This document shows, one piece after another, positions 34,800 to 47,600 of a DNA stretch of 64,000 bases. Both the position numbers and the translations under genes were made by a program. This stretch comes from Zygnema cylindricum (Eukaryota > Streptophyta > Zygnematophyceae > Zygnematales > Zygnemataceae). Position 1 is the first letter of the stretch; each line of letters begins with the position of its first letter. The stretch spans positions 75,682 to 139,681 of the forward strand of contig JBBHKE010002582.1 in NCBI GenBank assembly GCA_037447655.1, given 5' to 3'. The notes below the pieces were generated by a model. That model was not told the DNA's origin and did no database searches. It saw only the letters and a program-made list of their open reading frames with translations.

Positions 34800-35815
34800 T
34801 TTTTTCTTCCTCTCTTTCTTTTCGTGCCTCTCCTCCTTTTCCTTTTCCCTCTCCTCCTCCTCTATACTTTTCTTCTCTCTCTCTCTCTCTTCCTTCTCCC
34901 TCTCCTTTTCCTTTTCTTTGTCCTCCTCTTCCCTCCTATTCTCCTCTCTCTCTCTCTCTTCCTCGTCCCTCTCCCTTTCCTTCTCCGCCTCCACCGTAAA
35001 GAAATGAAAGAGGTTTTGCGCGAGATTTTGTGCGACCTCCGTATATCTCCACTCCAAGATTGTCTCCAATCTCGGAACGGCTGATACCTTCCTCACCCTC
35101 AGCTTCCTCATCCTTGCGCTTCGACTCACACTTCTCACCTTCACTTCACTTTTCTTTTCTTTTACTTCTTTTTTCTTCCTCTCCTCCTCTTCCTTTCTCT
35201 TGTCCGCTTCCCTCCGGTCCTCCTCTTTCCCGCTCTTCTCTTCCTCTCTTTCTCCCTCTCCCACTTTTTCTGTTCCTCTTTCTCTCTCCTTTTTATCTCG
35301 CTTCCTCTTTTTTCCCCCTCCTCCATCTCCCTCTCCTCCCTCTCCTCCCTCTCCTCCCTCTCCTCCCTCTCCTCCCCCTCCCTCTCCTCCCCCTCCTCCC
35401 CCTCCTCCCCCTCCCCCCCCTCCTCCCTCGCCTCCCTCTCCTCCCTCTCCTCCATCTCCTCTCCCTCCTCCCTCTCCTCCTCCCTCTCCTCTTCCTCCCT
35501 CTCCTCCCTCTCCTCCCTCTTCTCCTCCTCCCTCTCCTCCCTCTTCTCCTCCTCCCTCTCCTCCTCCTCCCTCTCCTCCTCCCTCTCCTCTTCCTCCTCT
35601 TCCTCCCTGTCCTCTCTCTCCTCCCTCTCCTCCCTCTCCTCCCTCTCCTCTCTCTCCTCCTCCTCCCTCTCCTCTCTCTTCTCCCTCTCTTCCTACTCCG
35701 TGTCCTCCCTTTTCTTCCTCTCCCCTCTCTCTTCCTCCCTCTCCTCCTACTCCTCTGTCTCCTCCTCTTTCCTCTCCTCCCTCTCCTCCATCTCCCTCTC
35801 CTCCTAATCCTAACA
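34800..35815. repeat. Large polypyrimidine minisatellite (CTCCTCCCT)n
   Basis: Almost pure pyrimidine on the plus strand. 34800-34985 is CTCTTCC-rich, and 35315-35815 is degenerate CTCCCTCTCCTC units of 9-12 bp. The strand asymmetry makes both strands open for hundreds of codons in several frames, including one of 557 codons on the minus strand. A less repetitive island at 34990-35130 has no recognisable domain. Confidence 0.9.
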
Positions 35816-35819
35816 CATT

Positions 35820-38219
35820 GGTATCTGCAACCTCTCCAGCATCAAGTGAACAGGGCCTACTGGACCCTCCACACTTCATCATCATGCGCCCGCCCTCTGC
35901 CAACCGCATTCTCAGAGACTCCCACGTCGAAGCCTTCACACAACAAAATTACGGCTAAATTGCCCATGAAAAGCAGAGTCATTTCAAACCAAAAACTGGC
36001 ATCAGCCAAAAACAGCATATGTATACAGTTAAATTTCAACTATACAATTATTAATTATTAATGGATAATTAATAATTAATATTACTGAAGTAGTATTGTT
36101 ACAGCCACAGTTACAATTCGGTAACAGTATTGTTACAATTATTAATACCTATACTAATAATTTATGCTATACTAATAACTTTTTACTATACTAACAGTTG
36201 TTATAGAACTTAACTTTACTAATGACAAAGTAACTACACAAAGAATTGTATACTATTCTAGTAACTGTAACTAAGCTAATAATTGTGATAGGTCTAATAA
36301 CTGTATGTGTAGCTATACTAATAACTGTAATAACAAGAACTATAATTGTATATAATATTAATAACGTCACTATACTAATACCGGTAACTATAACTAAACT
36401 ACTAACTGTTACTGCAATTTCATTGATAAATGGAACTTTACTTATTATTGTAACTCCACTAATGATTGTAAATATGCCAATAATTATAACTATACTGATA
36501 ATTGTAATGCTACTTATGATTGTAACTATACTAATAACTATAATAGAACTAATAATATAAATATATACTAATAACCGGTAACTGTAACTATACTAACAAT
36601 TTTAACTACACTGGTAATCGTAACCATGCTAATAACTGAAACTAAACTAATAGCTATTATTATACTATTCAACTATAACTATACTATTAAATGTAATTAT
36701 ACTAATAACTGTTTCAACAACTGTTTCCATAGTAATAACTGTAACAAAACAGAACTACACTAATAAGTGTAATAAAAATAACTGTATAATAAAAATAATA
36801 ATACCAACTGTAACTATATGTGTAAAAAAAAGGGACCAGTCCCATTAACAATAAAAATCTTCATTGTTGACTAAAAGATAGGCAGGAGGCACAACGGTTA
36901 GGAGAAAACTACCACAAGATAGAAAACAGTGAAATGAAATGACTCCAAAGTATCTGCATTTGTAAGAATACAAAACACTTCCTTCATTTTATGCCTCCTA
37001 GAATCGGATAAGATTAGAAGCCACATAGCCAGTTAAAGAAAATGAACGATAGAAGATGCAATAAAGACCGCAGAAATGCATATTTTTGCACATTTCAACA
37101 GAAAAATAAGTTGCACATGCTACGTGGATCAAATTTCATCACAAAAACCCAGGGAACTCGACAAACAACAATTCAGCATAATTAACACTCCAGCAGTGGT
37201 CTTATTATTTAATTTAGTTAATTCACAAAAAAATGGCAATTGCTGCCAGCAGATAGGGTTGCATCAATAAGAGGAAAAAATAACGATTCAATAAGCATCC
37301 ATTTCAGGCATATATAGAACAAACAGACATAAACGCATAAGTGAAACATCAAAAGATGAATAATCGTCAAGGCTTGTGATTAGCAGCCATTCCGACGAAC
37401 GAGACCATCTATGAGTATCATCATAGTCCCATTCAAGTACTAAAATCAAGAGCACACAGGTTTCAGCAACTTAAAAGGGAATTGGAAACACATACCAATC
37501 CAAAAACTCCAATTGGCCCTTCAGGTAAAAGCGGAATTAAAGTAGCGAACTCATCCTGCGCCATTTGACATCTCCCAAACTCAGGGAAGGCCACTATTTT
37601 CCCAATCGTCTTGTAATCGAAGAAAACAGCACCATTCTGAAATAAAAACGGCTTGAAAAGCTCTAAAATACTTCAATGACAATTAAAAAGCAAAAATAAT
37701 AAAACAGCTTTTGCCTCGTGAAAATAGAGAGGGACTGGTTGGCATAGTTAGGAAGCGAGGAGGTTTCACTAGCAAGTTATTGCTGTACAGATTTTTCATC
37801 CTTAAACCAGGTTTTAGCAACTTGCCCAGTATGAATCTGTCCACAGACGATCCTTGCAGTGGATACTTTGTATGTTTCCTGCAAAAAACATCAACATTGA
37901 AAGCTAAGAAGCTGCAAGCATCAGCAGAAGAGAGTTAACATTAACCCTGAAAAACCGCCAGGGCAAAAAGCTGCGTCAGAGACTCTCACAGCTACATAGC
38001 CCGAAGAAGAATAGAAAAAGGCAACACGAATGAAGAAACGATGAAACTGCAACATTCGAAGATAGAAATATTTGCAATTTCTCGCAAAGGTATACAGCAG
38101 CCACCTGAGCTATCAAGAAGAAGCAATCTTGCCCCGGCCAAGGAGTTCCCTGCAGTCGCTGGCACATCCACCACGTTGATGAGCGAATGCTGCGTCTGCA
38201 TGCTGGCCACACGCGAGTA
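35820..38219 (-). pseudogene. Spermidine-synthase-like SAM-dependent methyltransferase, incomplete
   Basis: Four minus-strand exons match this plant family. Exon 38219-38105 follows acceptor TTTAG and encodes SLAGARLLLLDSS. Exon 37878-37826 encodes NIQSIHCKDRLWTDSYW. Exon 37555-37496 encodes DEFATLIPLLPEGPIGVFGL and ends at GTATGT. A downstream exon starting at 35933 encodes STWESLRMRLAEGGRMMMKC. The phases of the first three fit exactly (1, then 0, then 0). The donor after 37826 appears to be GC (TGG|GCAAGT), a minor intron class. Between the GVFGL and STWES segments the family has roughly 100 residues holding the Gly-rich SAM loop and an acidic motif. I find no exon for them in the AT-repeat DNA at 36.0-37.5 kb. 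Downstream, the frame runs into the CT minisatellite without a credible C-terminus. The first exon with the start is not identified. Confidence 0.6.
36090..36800. repeat. Degenerate TAACTATACTAATAACTG repeat array
   Basis: Variants of TAACTGTAACTATACTAATA recur about every 18-30 bp. A shorter version is in copy A at about 1520-1820. The plus-strand open frame at 36246-36560 (Ile/Thr/Val-rich) is compositional. Confidence 0.8.
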
Positions 38220-38621
38220 CTAAACACTCTTAAGGCATTAAGGCTGCAAACTGCAATGGCTGCATTCGACGACGGGCGACAAGCGGCGAATCAATGCAGC
38301 TGCAGATTATTTATGCCTCCAGGGAGACTGGGAGAGAGCAATGCAGCCGCCGGTTGCCGCAAAGGATTTACGCCGAAGGCACTTATAGTACAGTACGGTG
38401 CAGTACAGTACTGTATAGACAGTATTGTAGTTTCGGAAGTTAATGTGCCATTTCGTACTAAAACGGCAAGTCATTTGGTGTCAGATGACGCGTCGAGACG
38501 GAACGTGCGTGGCGTTCACACGCGGCCTGGGATTTGATTCGTGGTAACGACGGGGGAAATTACACGAACCTGTTCTCCCGTGTTCAAACGACCATGTGAA
38601 CACGCGCAGTAGCACCTACAC

Positions 38622-39079
38622 CATAGTTCAAAAGTAGGCGTTTTTTGGTAGGCCTTTTGTAGGCCGCCTTTAGCGTAAGTTGTGTTACGGGCTTTCCATG
38701 TGATCTTCTTAGATCGCTACTTTCATCAGCGACCGTCCGATCGTCCGAATCTGACGATAGTCCTATCGTAAGTTGTGTTATGGGCTTTTCATGTGATCTT
38801 CTTAGATCGTTACTTTCATCAACGACCGTCAGATCGTCCAAATCTGACGGTTTAAATAGAAAGTCGCTCAAAACTCACAGAAAAAGATTTTTTTGTCCGT
38901 TTTTTTTTTCAAATTTAGACATGACGTTTAATTCTCTATCGATCCATGTGCAACTCAACCCTGTTACTATTTTATTTCATTTTGCGGGCCAATACAATAT
39001 GGGTCTTAAGGCCATATTGTATGTTTTGCATACAATAGGCATATTGTATGGGCGTACGGTCACCTACTTTTGAACTATG
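38622..39079. mobile_element. hAT-like MITE, CATAGTTCAAAAGTAGG family, copy 1
   Basis: The inverted ends CATAGTTCAAAAGTAGG and CCTACTTTTGAACTATG are perfect. The element is flanked by a perfect 8-bp duplication ACCTACAC (38614-38621 and 39080-39087). It contains two 93-bp tandem units and the words CAATACAATATGGGTCTTAA, shared with copy 2 at 60148-60428. There is no transposase frame. Confidence 0.92.
38675..38860. repeat. 93-bp tandem duplication inside the hAT-like MITE
   Basis: GTAAGTTGTGTTA(C/T)GGGCTT starts at 38675 and 38768. The two units are highly similar. Copy 2 of the MITE has only one equivalent segment. Confidence 0.9.
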
Positions 39080-39087
39080 ACCTACAC

Positions 39088-40800
39088 TATTGGGAAAGTG
39101 TCTCCAAAATAGTGTTATGTGTATAAATTGGTGCTAATGTTTTGTTGGTGTTACCCCGTTGAACCCGAAAAAGAGGAAATAACACTATTTTTTTCGTTTC
39201 ACTAATAATTTATTGACATCAAGGCCGGAAATAAATTAACAATAACAAATCATTGGAATTAATTATTGGAATTAATCACTCGTACTCAAGTTTTGCGATG
39301 TGGCTTGTTGTAGGCCTCTTAATTAGTGTTATTAACATTAACCAATGATTTCAAGTCAAAAAAATGATACCAAGAATCAGTCTTATTAATCTACACCTTC
39401 CATCACTCTTGGCACTAATAACGCTAATTTTGTCCCAGTTTTTCTGCCTGTTGAACATAAATTAGCCCTGATCACAAAATAGCGTTATAAATACATTTTT
39501 TCCTTAAGGCTAATGCTTTTTGGGCCCACCATCATCCATGTTATTTGGACTGGAAGTAAAACAATGAGCGCAGAAACAATCGTTATTTCTTAATTAATGC
39601 TAACAGGATTCAGTGTACCTCACATTACAAAGACTAAAATAGAAAAAGTGTAAACTCGAGGGTTGTAGGAAGAGGACACACAAAGAACTTCTGTCCCTAT
39701 CACAATGCAACCATGGACGCAGTTCCACGAAAAATTCCTTGCAATAAATGAAATAAACAGAATAAATAAATTGAAAAAAAAAAGTGAAAAAGAACTAGCG
39801 ATTGCTACGAGATTGAAGACCAAAGAAACAAAGTGAGAAAAAATGAAGGTATTGTGGGAGCAACTGCGCAGCCCTGCATTTTCTTTTAGCATGCTTTCAC
39901 AAATGATGGATGCCATTCACTAATGTAGTGTGGACAAAGATGTCTCTTAGTTACCATCCAAAAAAGGCAACATGGACTTTCAACACTAATTTTTCTCAAA
40001 AAACCAAAAAAACTTGGTACAATTGATTTTTGTTTCAAAAATAAAAACACCCATAAAAACAGAAAGAGTGATTAAAATGCCTCGATGCAAATGATCCCAC
40101 AGTAGAAGATTTAATGAAAATGGATTGTGGACATGAAACAAACCATGGCATGAAAAAAAAAACGTGATGAAAAGTCCTTCCGACCAATAGTTCAAATATG
40201 GGAAAACAATTGGAGACACTACATTTAGTCAACGTACTATAGGCATATTACACGCGAGAAAACCACACTAAATCCTTTCCTATGGAAACGCCACATTTAG
40301 TGTTTACAGTTGTTTTTTCACAATTAAACTATGGTTCAAACAGACCAGCAGAGATAAAAAAAAAAAACAAAAAAAAAAACCTCGATAAGGAAAATATATA
40401 TCCACGTGCAAAGAACTTTTCTTTTTTTGGTTTTGCCCAAGTTCTAATTTCAAAATTTTGATGGTAGCATCACGGTTGGGATTTTGCTTTCCATAATCTT
40501 CAACTTTTTTTGAACTTTTTTTATTTTTTTTGGTTTCAAGTTGAACAAAGCCATTGTAACAAAAGTGGAATTCCCAAAATTTTCTAAAAGTCCTATTGCC
40601 TCAACAAACCTAAAGCTTTATTCCAGTTTCGTTACTTCCTCATAACATAAAAGTCAGATCACCATAACAAGACTGATTACCATACTAATGTCGGTTTTTC
40701 CCTGTTTTTTCCTACCGTCTATACTGCCCCTCTCCGAGGTCTGTCTTCAATGTCAATCAGCCTGTTTCCAGAAATCCCCGTCAATTTGTTATGAGGTCTA
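39088..40800. other. Repeat-derived sequence downstream of murE, no gene seen
   Basis: 39110-39450 resembles the CACCG-type element interior (GTGGCTTGTTGTAGGCCTCT and AACACTATT words, similar to 50.7 and 51.06 kb). 40325-40793 is copy-B block 3. The short frames lack motifs. Confidence 0.45.
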
Positions 40801-40949
40801 TGGGGGTTTAGGGTTTGCTGATTTTTTTAGGGTTTCTCGTAAGTGTGATTAACTAGCTTTCGAGGTGACATGTGCTTTAGACTAAGAAGAGGATTGAGGA
40901 GAAGACTTCCTAAACAAAGGGAAGAGGAGAAGAACGCCCCGGGTGCTAT

Positions 40950-41510
40950 GCACGCCGGGGTCGAAGAGAAGAGAAGAGAAAAGGAGAAAGAGGAGAAGGG
41001 AAGAAGAGAAGAAAAGAAGAGAAGAAGAGGAAGAGGAGAAAGAACAAGAAGTGAAGAGAAAGAGGAGAAGAAAGGAAGAGAAGAAGAGAAAGAGGAGATA
41101 AGAAAAAAAGAGGAGAAAACGGAGAAGAGAAGAAAAAAAAGAAAAGAACAGAAAGTGGAGAAGAAGAAAAGAAGAAGCGGAAGAGGAGAAGAGAAGAAGA
41201 GAAAAGAAGAGGCGAGAAGAACAAGAAGAGAAGAAAAGAAAGAGGACAAGACAAGAAGACGAGAAGAAGAGAAAGAGGAGAAGAAAAGGAGAAAGGAAGA
41301 ACGGAGAAGTGAAGATGAGAAAGAGGAGCAAAGAAAAAAAAAAAGAGAAAGAGGGAAGAGAAGCAGAAGAAGTGAACAAGAAGAGAAAGAGCAGAAGAGT
41401 AGAAGAGAAAGAGGGAAAGAGAAGAAGAAAAGAAGAGAAAGTGGACGAGAGAGGAAGCAGAGAAGAAGAAGAGAAAGAAAGAAGAGAACAAGAAGAATAA
41501 GAGAAGACGA
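40950..41510. repeat. GAAGAGAAGAGAAAG purine array
   Basis: About 560 bp of nearly pure purine on the plus strand, just downstream of the murE stop codon on the murE template side. The Lys/Glu/Arg frames on plus and Ser/Phe/Leu frames on minus are compositional. Confidence 0.9.
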
Positions 41511-41562
41511 CTTTAACCACCCGAAAAATGTTTAACACTAAAAACGATGGGCAGTGTAGTAT
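41510..41562. mobile_element. Right end of a CACTGCCCATC-type MITE
   Basis: ACCACCCGAAAAATGTTTAA, ACACTAAAAACGATGGGCAG and TGTA form the terminus seen also at 22254-22460. The left part is missing or replaced by the purine array. It lies 60 bp beyond the murE stop codon. Confidence 0.55.
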
Positions 41563-41622
41563 GAGATGCAAAGCAAAGATATTTTTCTACCTCCATGAGA
41601 TCAAGGTAGGAAAACTTTTAAT

Positions 41623-44600
41623 TCAACCATTTTTTAAGGCATCAGAATGCCCTAAAGGAAAGATATCTCTATACCTCCATGGGATTTCCGACGTGTTGAA
41701 CCAAGAACGGACGTCGTCAACATTGGCTAACGCCTCTCGACACTCCTCACGGTCATCAAAATAGTTAGTGTCACTGCCTATAATCTGATAGGTCTCATGA
41801 CCCTTCCCTGCGATCACCTGCACCATCAGTAGGAGAAAACACATTTGTATTGTCATTGGGAGAAAGACATGTTAATGTCATTCGCAACCATACAACTGAA
41901 TCACTGTTAGTATTAAGAAATAATCAGCATGATAACTGTTTTAGTGTTGATAACTCTGTTTCCAGTCTACTTGTTTCGTATGAATGACAGTTTGCACTGT
42001 GTGAACAGCGGTTGCACTTTAAAACTATGCTTGCGACCAATAAGATTCAGCATTTGCAACTCTCAAAACCTATTAGCAGTACTATTATTACATTTTACTT
42101 CAAATGTAATATTTGAATAAAAACAAGCAGGAAAACAGAAAAAATGAATAAATCTCAGCATGCAAGATAACAAAACGTACAACATACAGCCGCCTACACT
42201 AAAATAGTGTAATACAGTGTTGTATACAGAGCGCGTTTTGCTGATAATCGATTTGTACTTTTCTTAAGGGCTTTGACAATTGTATATTGAGCCAATAGCT
42301 AATATTGCCAGTTATCGCCCCCATATATCGATATTGATATCTCGATATCATCAGTATCCGTATCATTTTTGTACTCTTTAAACGCTTTTTTACCATGCCG
42401 TCAAGACTGATAAAAGTTTTTAGTGCAATAGGCTACACTGAAACTTACCGTAATGAATCTGTACTGAATGTTTGACTTTGTACCTTGATTATTTCTTTCA
42501 AATTTTGTTCGCAGAATTTCTGACAGTGAAAATTTGGTAATATAGGTTTTCTGACTGGTAAATATTTACGTGGGGGTTACCATACGGTTATCTGTCAATT
42601 ATTGCAAGTTGTTGCAATACCGATATTTACCGGCAAACTAGCTAAATATCAAATTTTCAAGGTCTCAGAATCAAATCATTCGGATATCACAATAGATCGG
42701 CCCTGAATTCTTTCGATATACCACACCATCAATACTAATGGGCAATGTTCTTACCAACGCATCTCCCTCATAGCCATATACTGACCTCTGTCATGTTTTT
42801 CCTGTCTTGTTCTCTCACAGACACAGTGCCTTCCAACTTACCACAGCATCTCCCTCTTCGCCCATCGCCACTGCAGCTCTGACAGCCACTCCTCGGCAGT
42901 CGTGGACATAGAGACGGTGGCGATTGGGGAGAGGAGGGACATATCCCTTTGCAACTGAGGCGAGGTACTCCTCCATCGTCCATCCCACTCCGGCCAACAT
43001 GTCATCGATGATATCCACTGGCACACGAGAACAATATTATCTCAGATAAAAGGAGGAGCTTGAAACGAAGAAGACGATCAGGCAAGTCAATTGTTCTGGG
43101 AATTAGGAAGAACAACTGAACAATACAACCTGGAATGTTTAAGCTGATCTTTGTTGTAAGGAAAACCATTGAGTCATTACACAAAAAATAGCTAAGGGGA
43201 AGGGGTTTGAAGGATGGCTTCCACATACATGTGACAAACATATACATCCCATGTGTTCATGATGGGAGATTTTTTAAACCTTCACATACATGGATACCTT
43301 CTTTCCATATATTCCAAATTTTGATAGCAGGTTTTCAAGCAAACAAGCGGCCCACTGCTTCAACTCCATACCTACTATGTGCAACATTCGAGTCCCTAAA
43401 AAATTGTTAACCACAAGCAGCCAAAAATACATATTCTCCTTCATATCTAGATAAACCACACATATATTCAAACCATCACACATTTTAAAAAAAATCCTGC
43501 AATTGGCCACCATTACAAACACCATCCTTAGAATGATCCACACTATTTATACACCAAAAGGGTTTCGTGAATGTGAACGCAAGAAGACACATTTGCCATG
43601 GAGCTTACATTGCTGTTCACTACGAGGGTTGTCTGAGGTGAGGATGGTAACCTCGCTCTTGTCAGTCGCAATCTTTGCCATCATTGGTCGCTTGCCTCTG
43701 TCACGATCTCCCCCACATCCCACAACTGCCATTCCCTACCTTCCCACTGTCACAATAGTGAGGTGTCCACATCTCACGATCTCATCATTGAGCTGTGACA
43801 ACATGTCACAAATAGTCAAAGTTGCGACAATCTGTCACACTAGAAACCATATATTGAGGAGAGGTGAGATCGTGCCAGGCATAGATCAGTGTAACAAATG
43901 ACATGGAAACATGAAGGGTTGTAAATATGTCTCCAGTCACAGAGACTCGACATTCTCGGCACACACACGCCCCCACCCCTATTTCTCTACCTCTAACCCC
44001 ACCCTCACGCACATATATACACACTGGGAAATCATAAATGAACCGTGTCTTGAGAAAAAGTTCAAGGCAGTGGAGGGCAGAAGGAAGCCCAGGTGAGACT
44101 GTGGACTACACTGTTACATGCAAGTGTGAGAAAATAACACAACCCAACCAGGTTTTCTCCAGGCTACGTATGGTGACCAAATATAGTGATCATATGTCTT
44201 GTTTACTTATGTGTGTCCTTCCTCTCCCAATGCATGTAAGCAAGAACTCTAGACGTTCCTGTTCCTCGTAGCATAGCCATTATAAGAAAAATGCCACTAA
44301 CAATGCTGGATATGATATCCTATTTTGATTCTTTTGGTTTTCGTTTTAATAAACAACTTATAAATTATGCTGTGTATGGTTATTAGCGTTAATGTTTTTT
44401 CTGCCAATTAGATCAGCTTTTCTCCGTGCACACGTGTTTGATTTCCGTTTGGAAACAGTCAATCGGAAGGTGAGAATCTTACAATTTCATGGCAACCGTC
44501 AGATTAATAACCCGACAAGTGTACAGGAGAAAAGTTGATCTAAGTGGAGGAAAAGAAAACATAATATATGAACAGAGTAAAATAAAATAACAATATCATA

Positions 44601-47600
44601 GTGTAGCTTTGAAGATTTATTTGGTGGCAGTAGCAATAGCAGATATATAGAGAAGGTGGCAGTTTCCAACCATCGAATTTGTGCTTTACTATGCGGTACC
44701 TCGTGCTAATTGGAAATGCTTAGAAGCCAAGATATTAATGGGCGGGGATTCCTGGACCACTCACCAGTAATGATTCTGTTCGGCCCACATTCCCTAACAG
44801 TGTCGAGAAGCCTTGCGAGAGCATCTGGAGAGTGGGCATAGTCGACTATCACCGCAAAGGCCTGTTCTTCATCGATGAGCTCACAACGACCAGGGACAGT
44901 GTCCACCTCTTCGATCCCTTTCACAATGTCTTCTAAGGGGGCCTCCACAGCCACTCCCACAGCAATAGCTGCGAGAATGTTGGAAACGTTATGGCGACCG
45001 AGAAGGCCGGAGGAAAGCTCGATACTCCCCTGCAAACAGCATCATCCTTGTGGAGTCAGGGAAACACCGAGAAAAGTACACCGTGAATCGCTTATAGTGT
45101 TCATGTTTTTTTAGCCACATAAAACATCTTTTCTCTGTGCACACTTGTCAGATTTAAAATCCGACGGTTCGATTAATAGCCAAGGTTCCCACCTTCCGAT
45201 TGGTGGTCTCCAATCGTAAACTGGACACGTGTGTATGGAGAAAATATGTTTTAAGTGGCAAAAAAAATGTTAACACTAAAATCGATACAAGGTGTACATG
45301 GTCTAGCTATGGTGCACTCTGGTTTGACAGTGTGGTACACCCGTCAATCGTTGTTAGAGGAACAAAATATATAGCCCGTGTTTCTTTTAGTGTTACAAAT
45401 TCTAATTTGGGTCCCAAGAGGTGTGGAGGATTTTCAACCACTTACCAAATCACCGTTAAGAAAAACAAAGGTACTACTAACGTTATTTTATGTTCAGGAG
45501 CCAAAAAAAAGGAAAAAACGGCACTGAATGTGTTATTAATGCTAACAGTAATGCAGGGTGTACAATCGAGCCAGGGTCTTGACTGAGTACAACATCTGTT
45601 TCCATTTGATTACATAAGTATATGGACGACTGGTCATTCAACTACTGCTGGAAAATGTAGACCTTAAGACATGCCAGAAAATGTAGCCATGAGCTTCAAT
45701 AATCAGAGCTGAAAATTCTATCTTCAGCATACGATCGTGGGACTCTACAAGAATGATTGAGCATCACAACTCTCTCGGAAAATCAATTCTCTACCTCTCC
45801 AACAAATGAACCATTGCCTAAAAGAACATAAGCAACTAAGCATTGACCGCAAATTGCAGCACAGTTGATTAAAGATTAGAAATTATCTGAGGAAGCACCG
45901 CGGTAGAGACACTTATAAGCTGGACTAATTCCCGAAAATGCTCAGTGGTTGAAGAGACTCTACCTTCGGTGTCTCCACTACCAACTCCGTCTCAAAAAGA
46001 CTCAATGACACTTCCAAAGGGTACACATCTGCCTGATCATTCTCCAACCCATAAGTTATGATAGGAACATCTGGATTTCCTCGGTCGATGAAGTACTGAG
46101 CATTTGGGTCGTCAATATTAATCACCTGTCACCCAATCATAAAGACGACAAATCCAATGACTACTGACAAGTGATCATAGAGGTGTCTCTCCCTATCTCG
46201 ACTCTGTAACCACAGTGAACTGACAATTGTCTACACGATCAAATGACCTCACAGCCGATTAAACCCCCAAGAAACCTACAACCTTAGTTTTCAATGTGTG
46301 AAAAGGTATGGAAACGCTAAATGCGGGTTACCCCACACTAAACGCGTATTATACACAAAAAACCCAATATTGTACACACATAATACGAGATGACCAGTCA
46401 TAGCGTTTCCACTCCTTTTCACACATTTGAAATATCCCTACAAACAAACAAGTCTACCGGAATCCAGTGAACCGACTCCCCATGCAACTACCACACCACC
46501 ACCAACAACAACAACAACAACTATCTACCTCTGTACCTACCTCTCTCTCTTTACCGCTCTACCAACCTCCGTACATACCTCAATACCTACCCCTCAATCT
46601 AGCTTTATCTACCGCTCTATCTACCTCTCTCTGCGATTCCCTGCATTAGAGGCGCCACTTGCCTTGACCGAAAAACCCTGTCACTGTCACGTCTGAACGA
46701 CCGCTGGCTCCATGTCCCAGGCCCTCCGCCCACCTTGCGATGGCGGTCAGGCTCCTGCATTCGTTCAAAGAGACGCCCCTTTGTCTCGCGGTATTCCTCC
46801 TCAGACTTGTGGAAGTCCATGTGGTCCCGGGTCAGGTTGGTGAAAACCGCAACGTCAAAATCCACATGGGTGGTCCGTCCTAAGGCAAGCCCGTGGCTGG
46901 ATACCTCCATTACACATGCTTCGCAGTCCTGCGGTACGGAAACCGTAAACCATATGGTCAGGATAATGAGGCAGAAAGGTGGTAGACAGCGGACGGGGAC
47001 AGAGGAATAAGGCAATTGTGGAAGAGAGTGGGGGACGAGAGACAAAATAAGTCTATGATCAGAAACCGTAACCGTACAGTCAGGAAAAAGAAGCAGAAAG
47101 GTGATACACAACTGGACGCGGATGGGGATGCGGACAGGGGAATAGCGTGATACAGAAGAGAGCGGTGAACGAGAGAGAAAAGGTCATCAAAATCAAAAGC
47201 GAGAGCTTACCTGATGCACCATACTGGCCATGAGCTTCTGCACTTGGACAGCATCAGGAGTCGTATTCGCTGCCTCCACTTCTTTCTCCCCAATACTGCA
47301 TGTGCTCCGACCAATAACACACCAATAAGTTCCGTGCACAGACACTCAAAAATTGCAGATTTTCAGGCTGATAATGGCAAATGGAATCTCGCTACAATGT
47401 GAAAAACAAATACAAAAAACAAACCACAAATCAAATCGGCTTTGAAACCTGAAGAGACGGCAAAAAGACAATGATCCTTCGACAATAACATTTGATCGTC
47501 AAAAAACAAAACCAATCCCAAGGACACGCCTCGGATTCAATGAGACGAGAACATTCCTGACATAATCAAGTTGGCGGTCCAGGACAACAACTTGAAGGGA

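Larger units (their letters stand above)
35933..44068. repeat. Copy B of the segmental duplication (partner 1371-3655)
   Basis: Contains the same four blocks as copy A, interleaved with extra DNA: methyltransferase exons at 37.5-38.2 kb, a hAT-like MITE at 38622-39079, and the murE 3' exons and a GA tract at 40.8-43.6 kb. It is same-strand and about 34.5 kb from copy A. The open exon copies make B the likely source. Confidence 0.85.

Noticed and set aside
34252-36061. Pro/Ser/Leu-rich plus-strand frames of 240-340 codons
   Set aside because: They are antisense to the methyltransferase exon and arise from the CT minisatellite. The minus strand carries the recognisable exons.
40870-41571. Lys/Glu/Arg-rich plus frame (221 codons) and Ser/Phe/Leu minus frame (229 codons)
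   Set aside because: Both span the GAAGAGAAG array with no recognisable domain.
46427-46649. Pro/Thr-rich plus frames
   Set aside because: They lie in murE intron 4, over ACAACAACA and CTACCTCT simple repeats.
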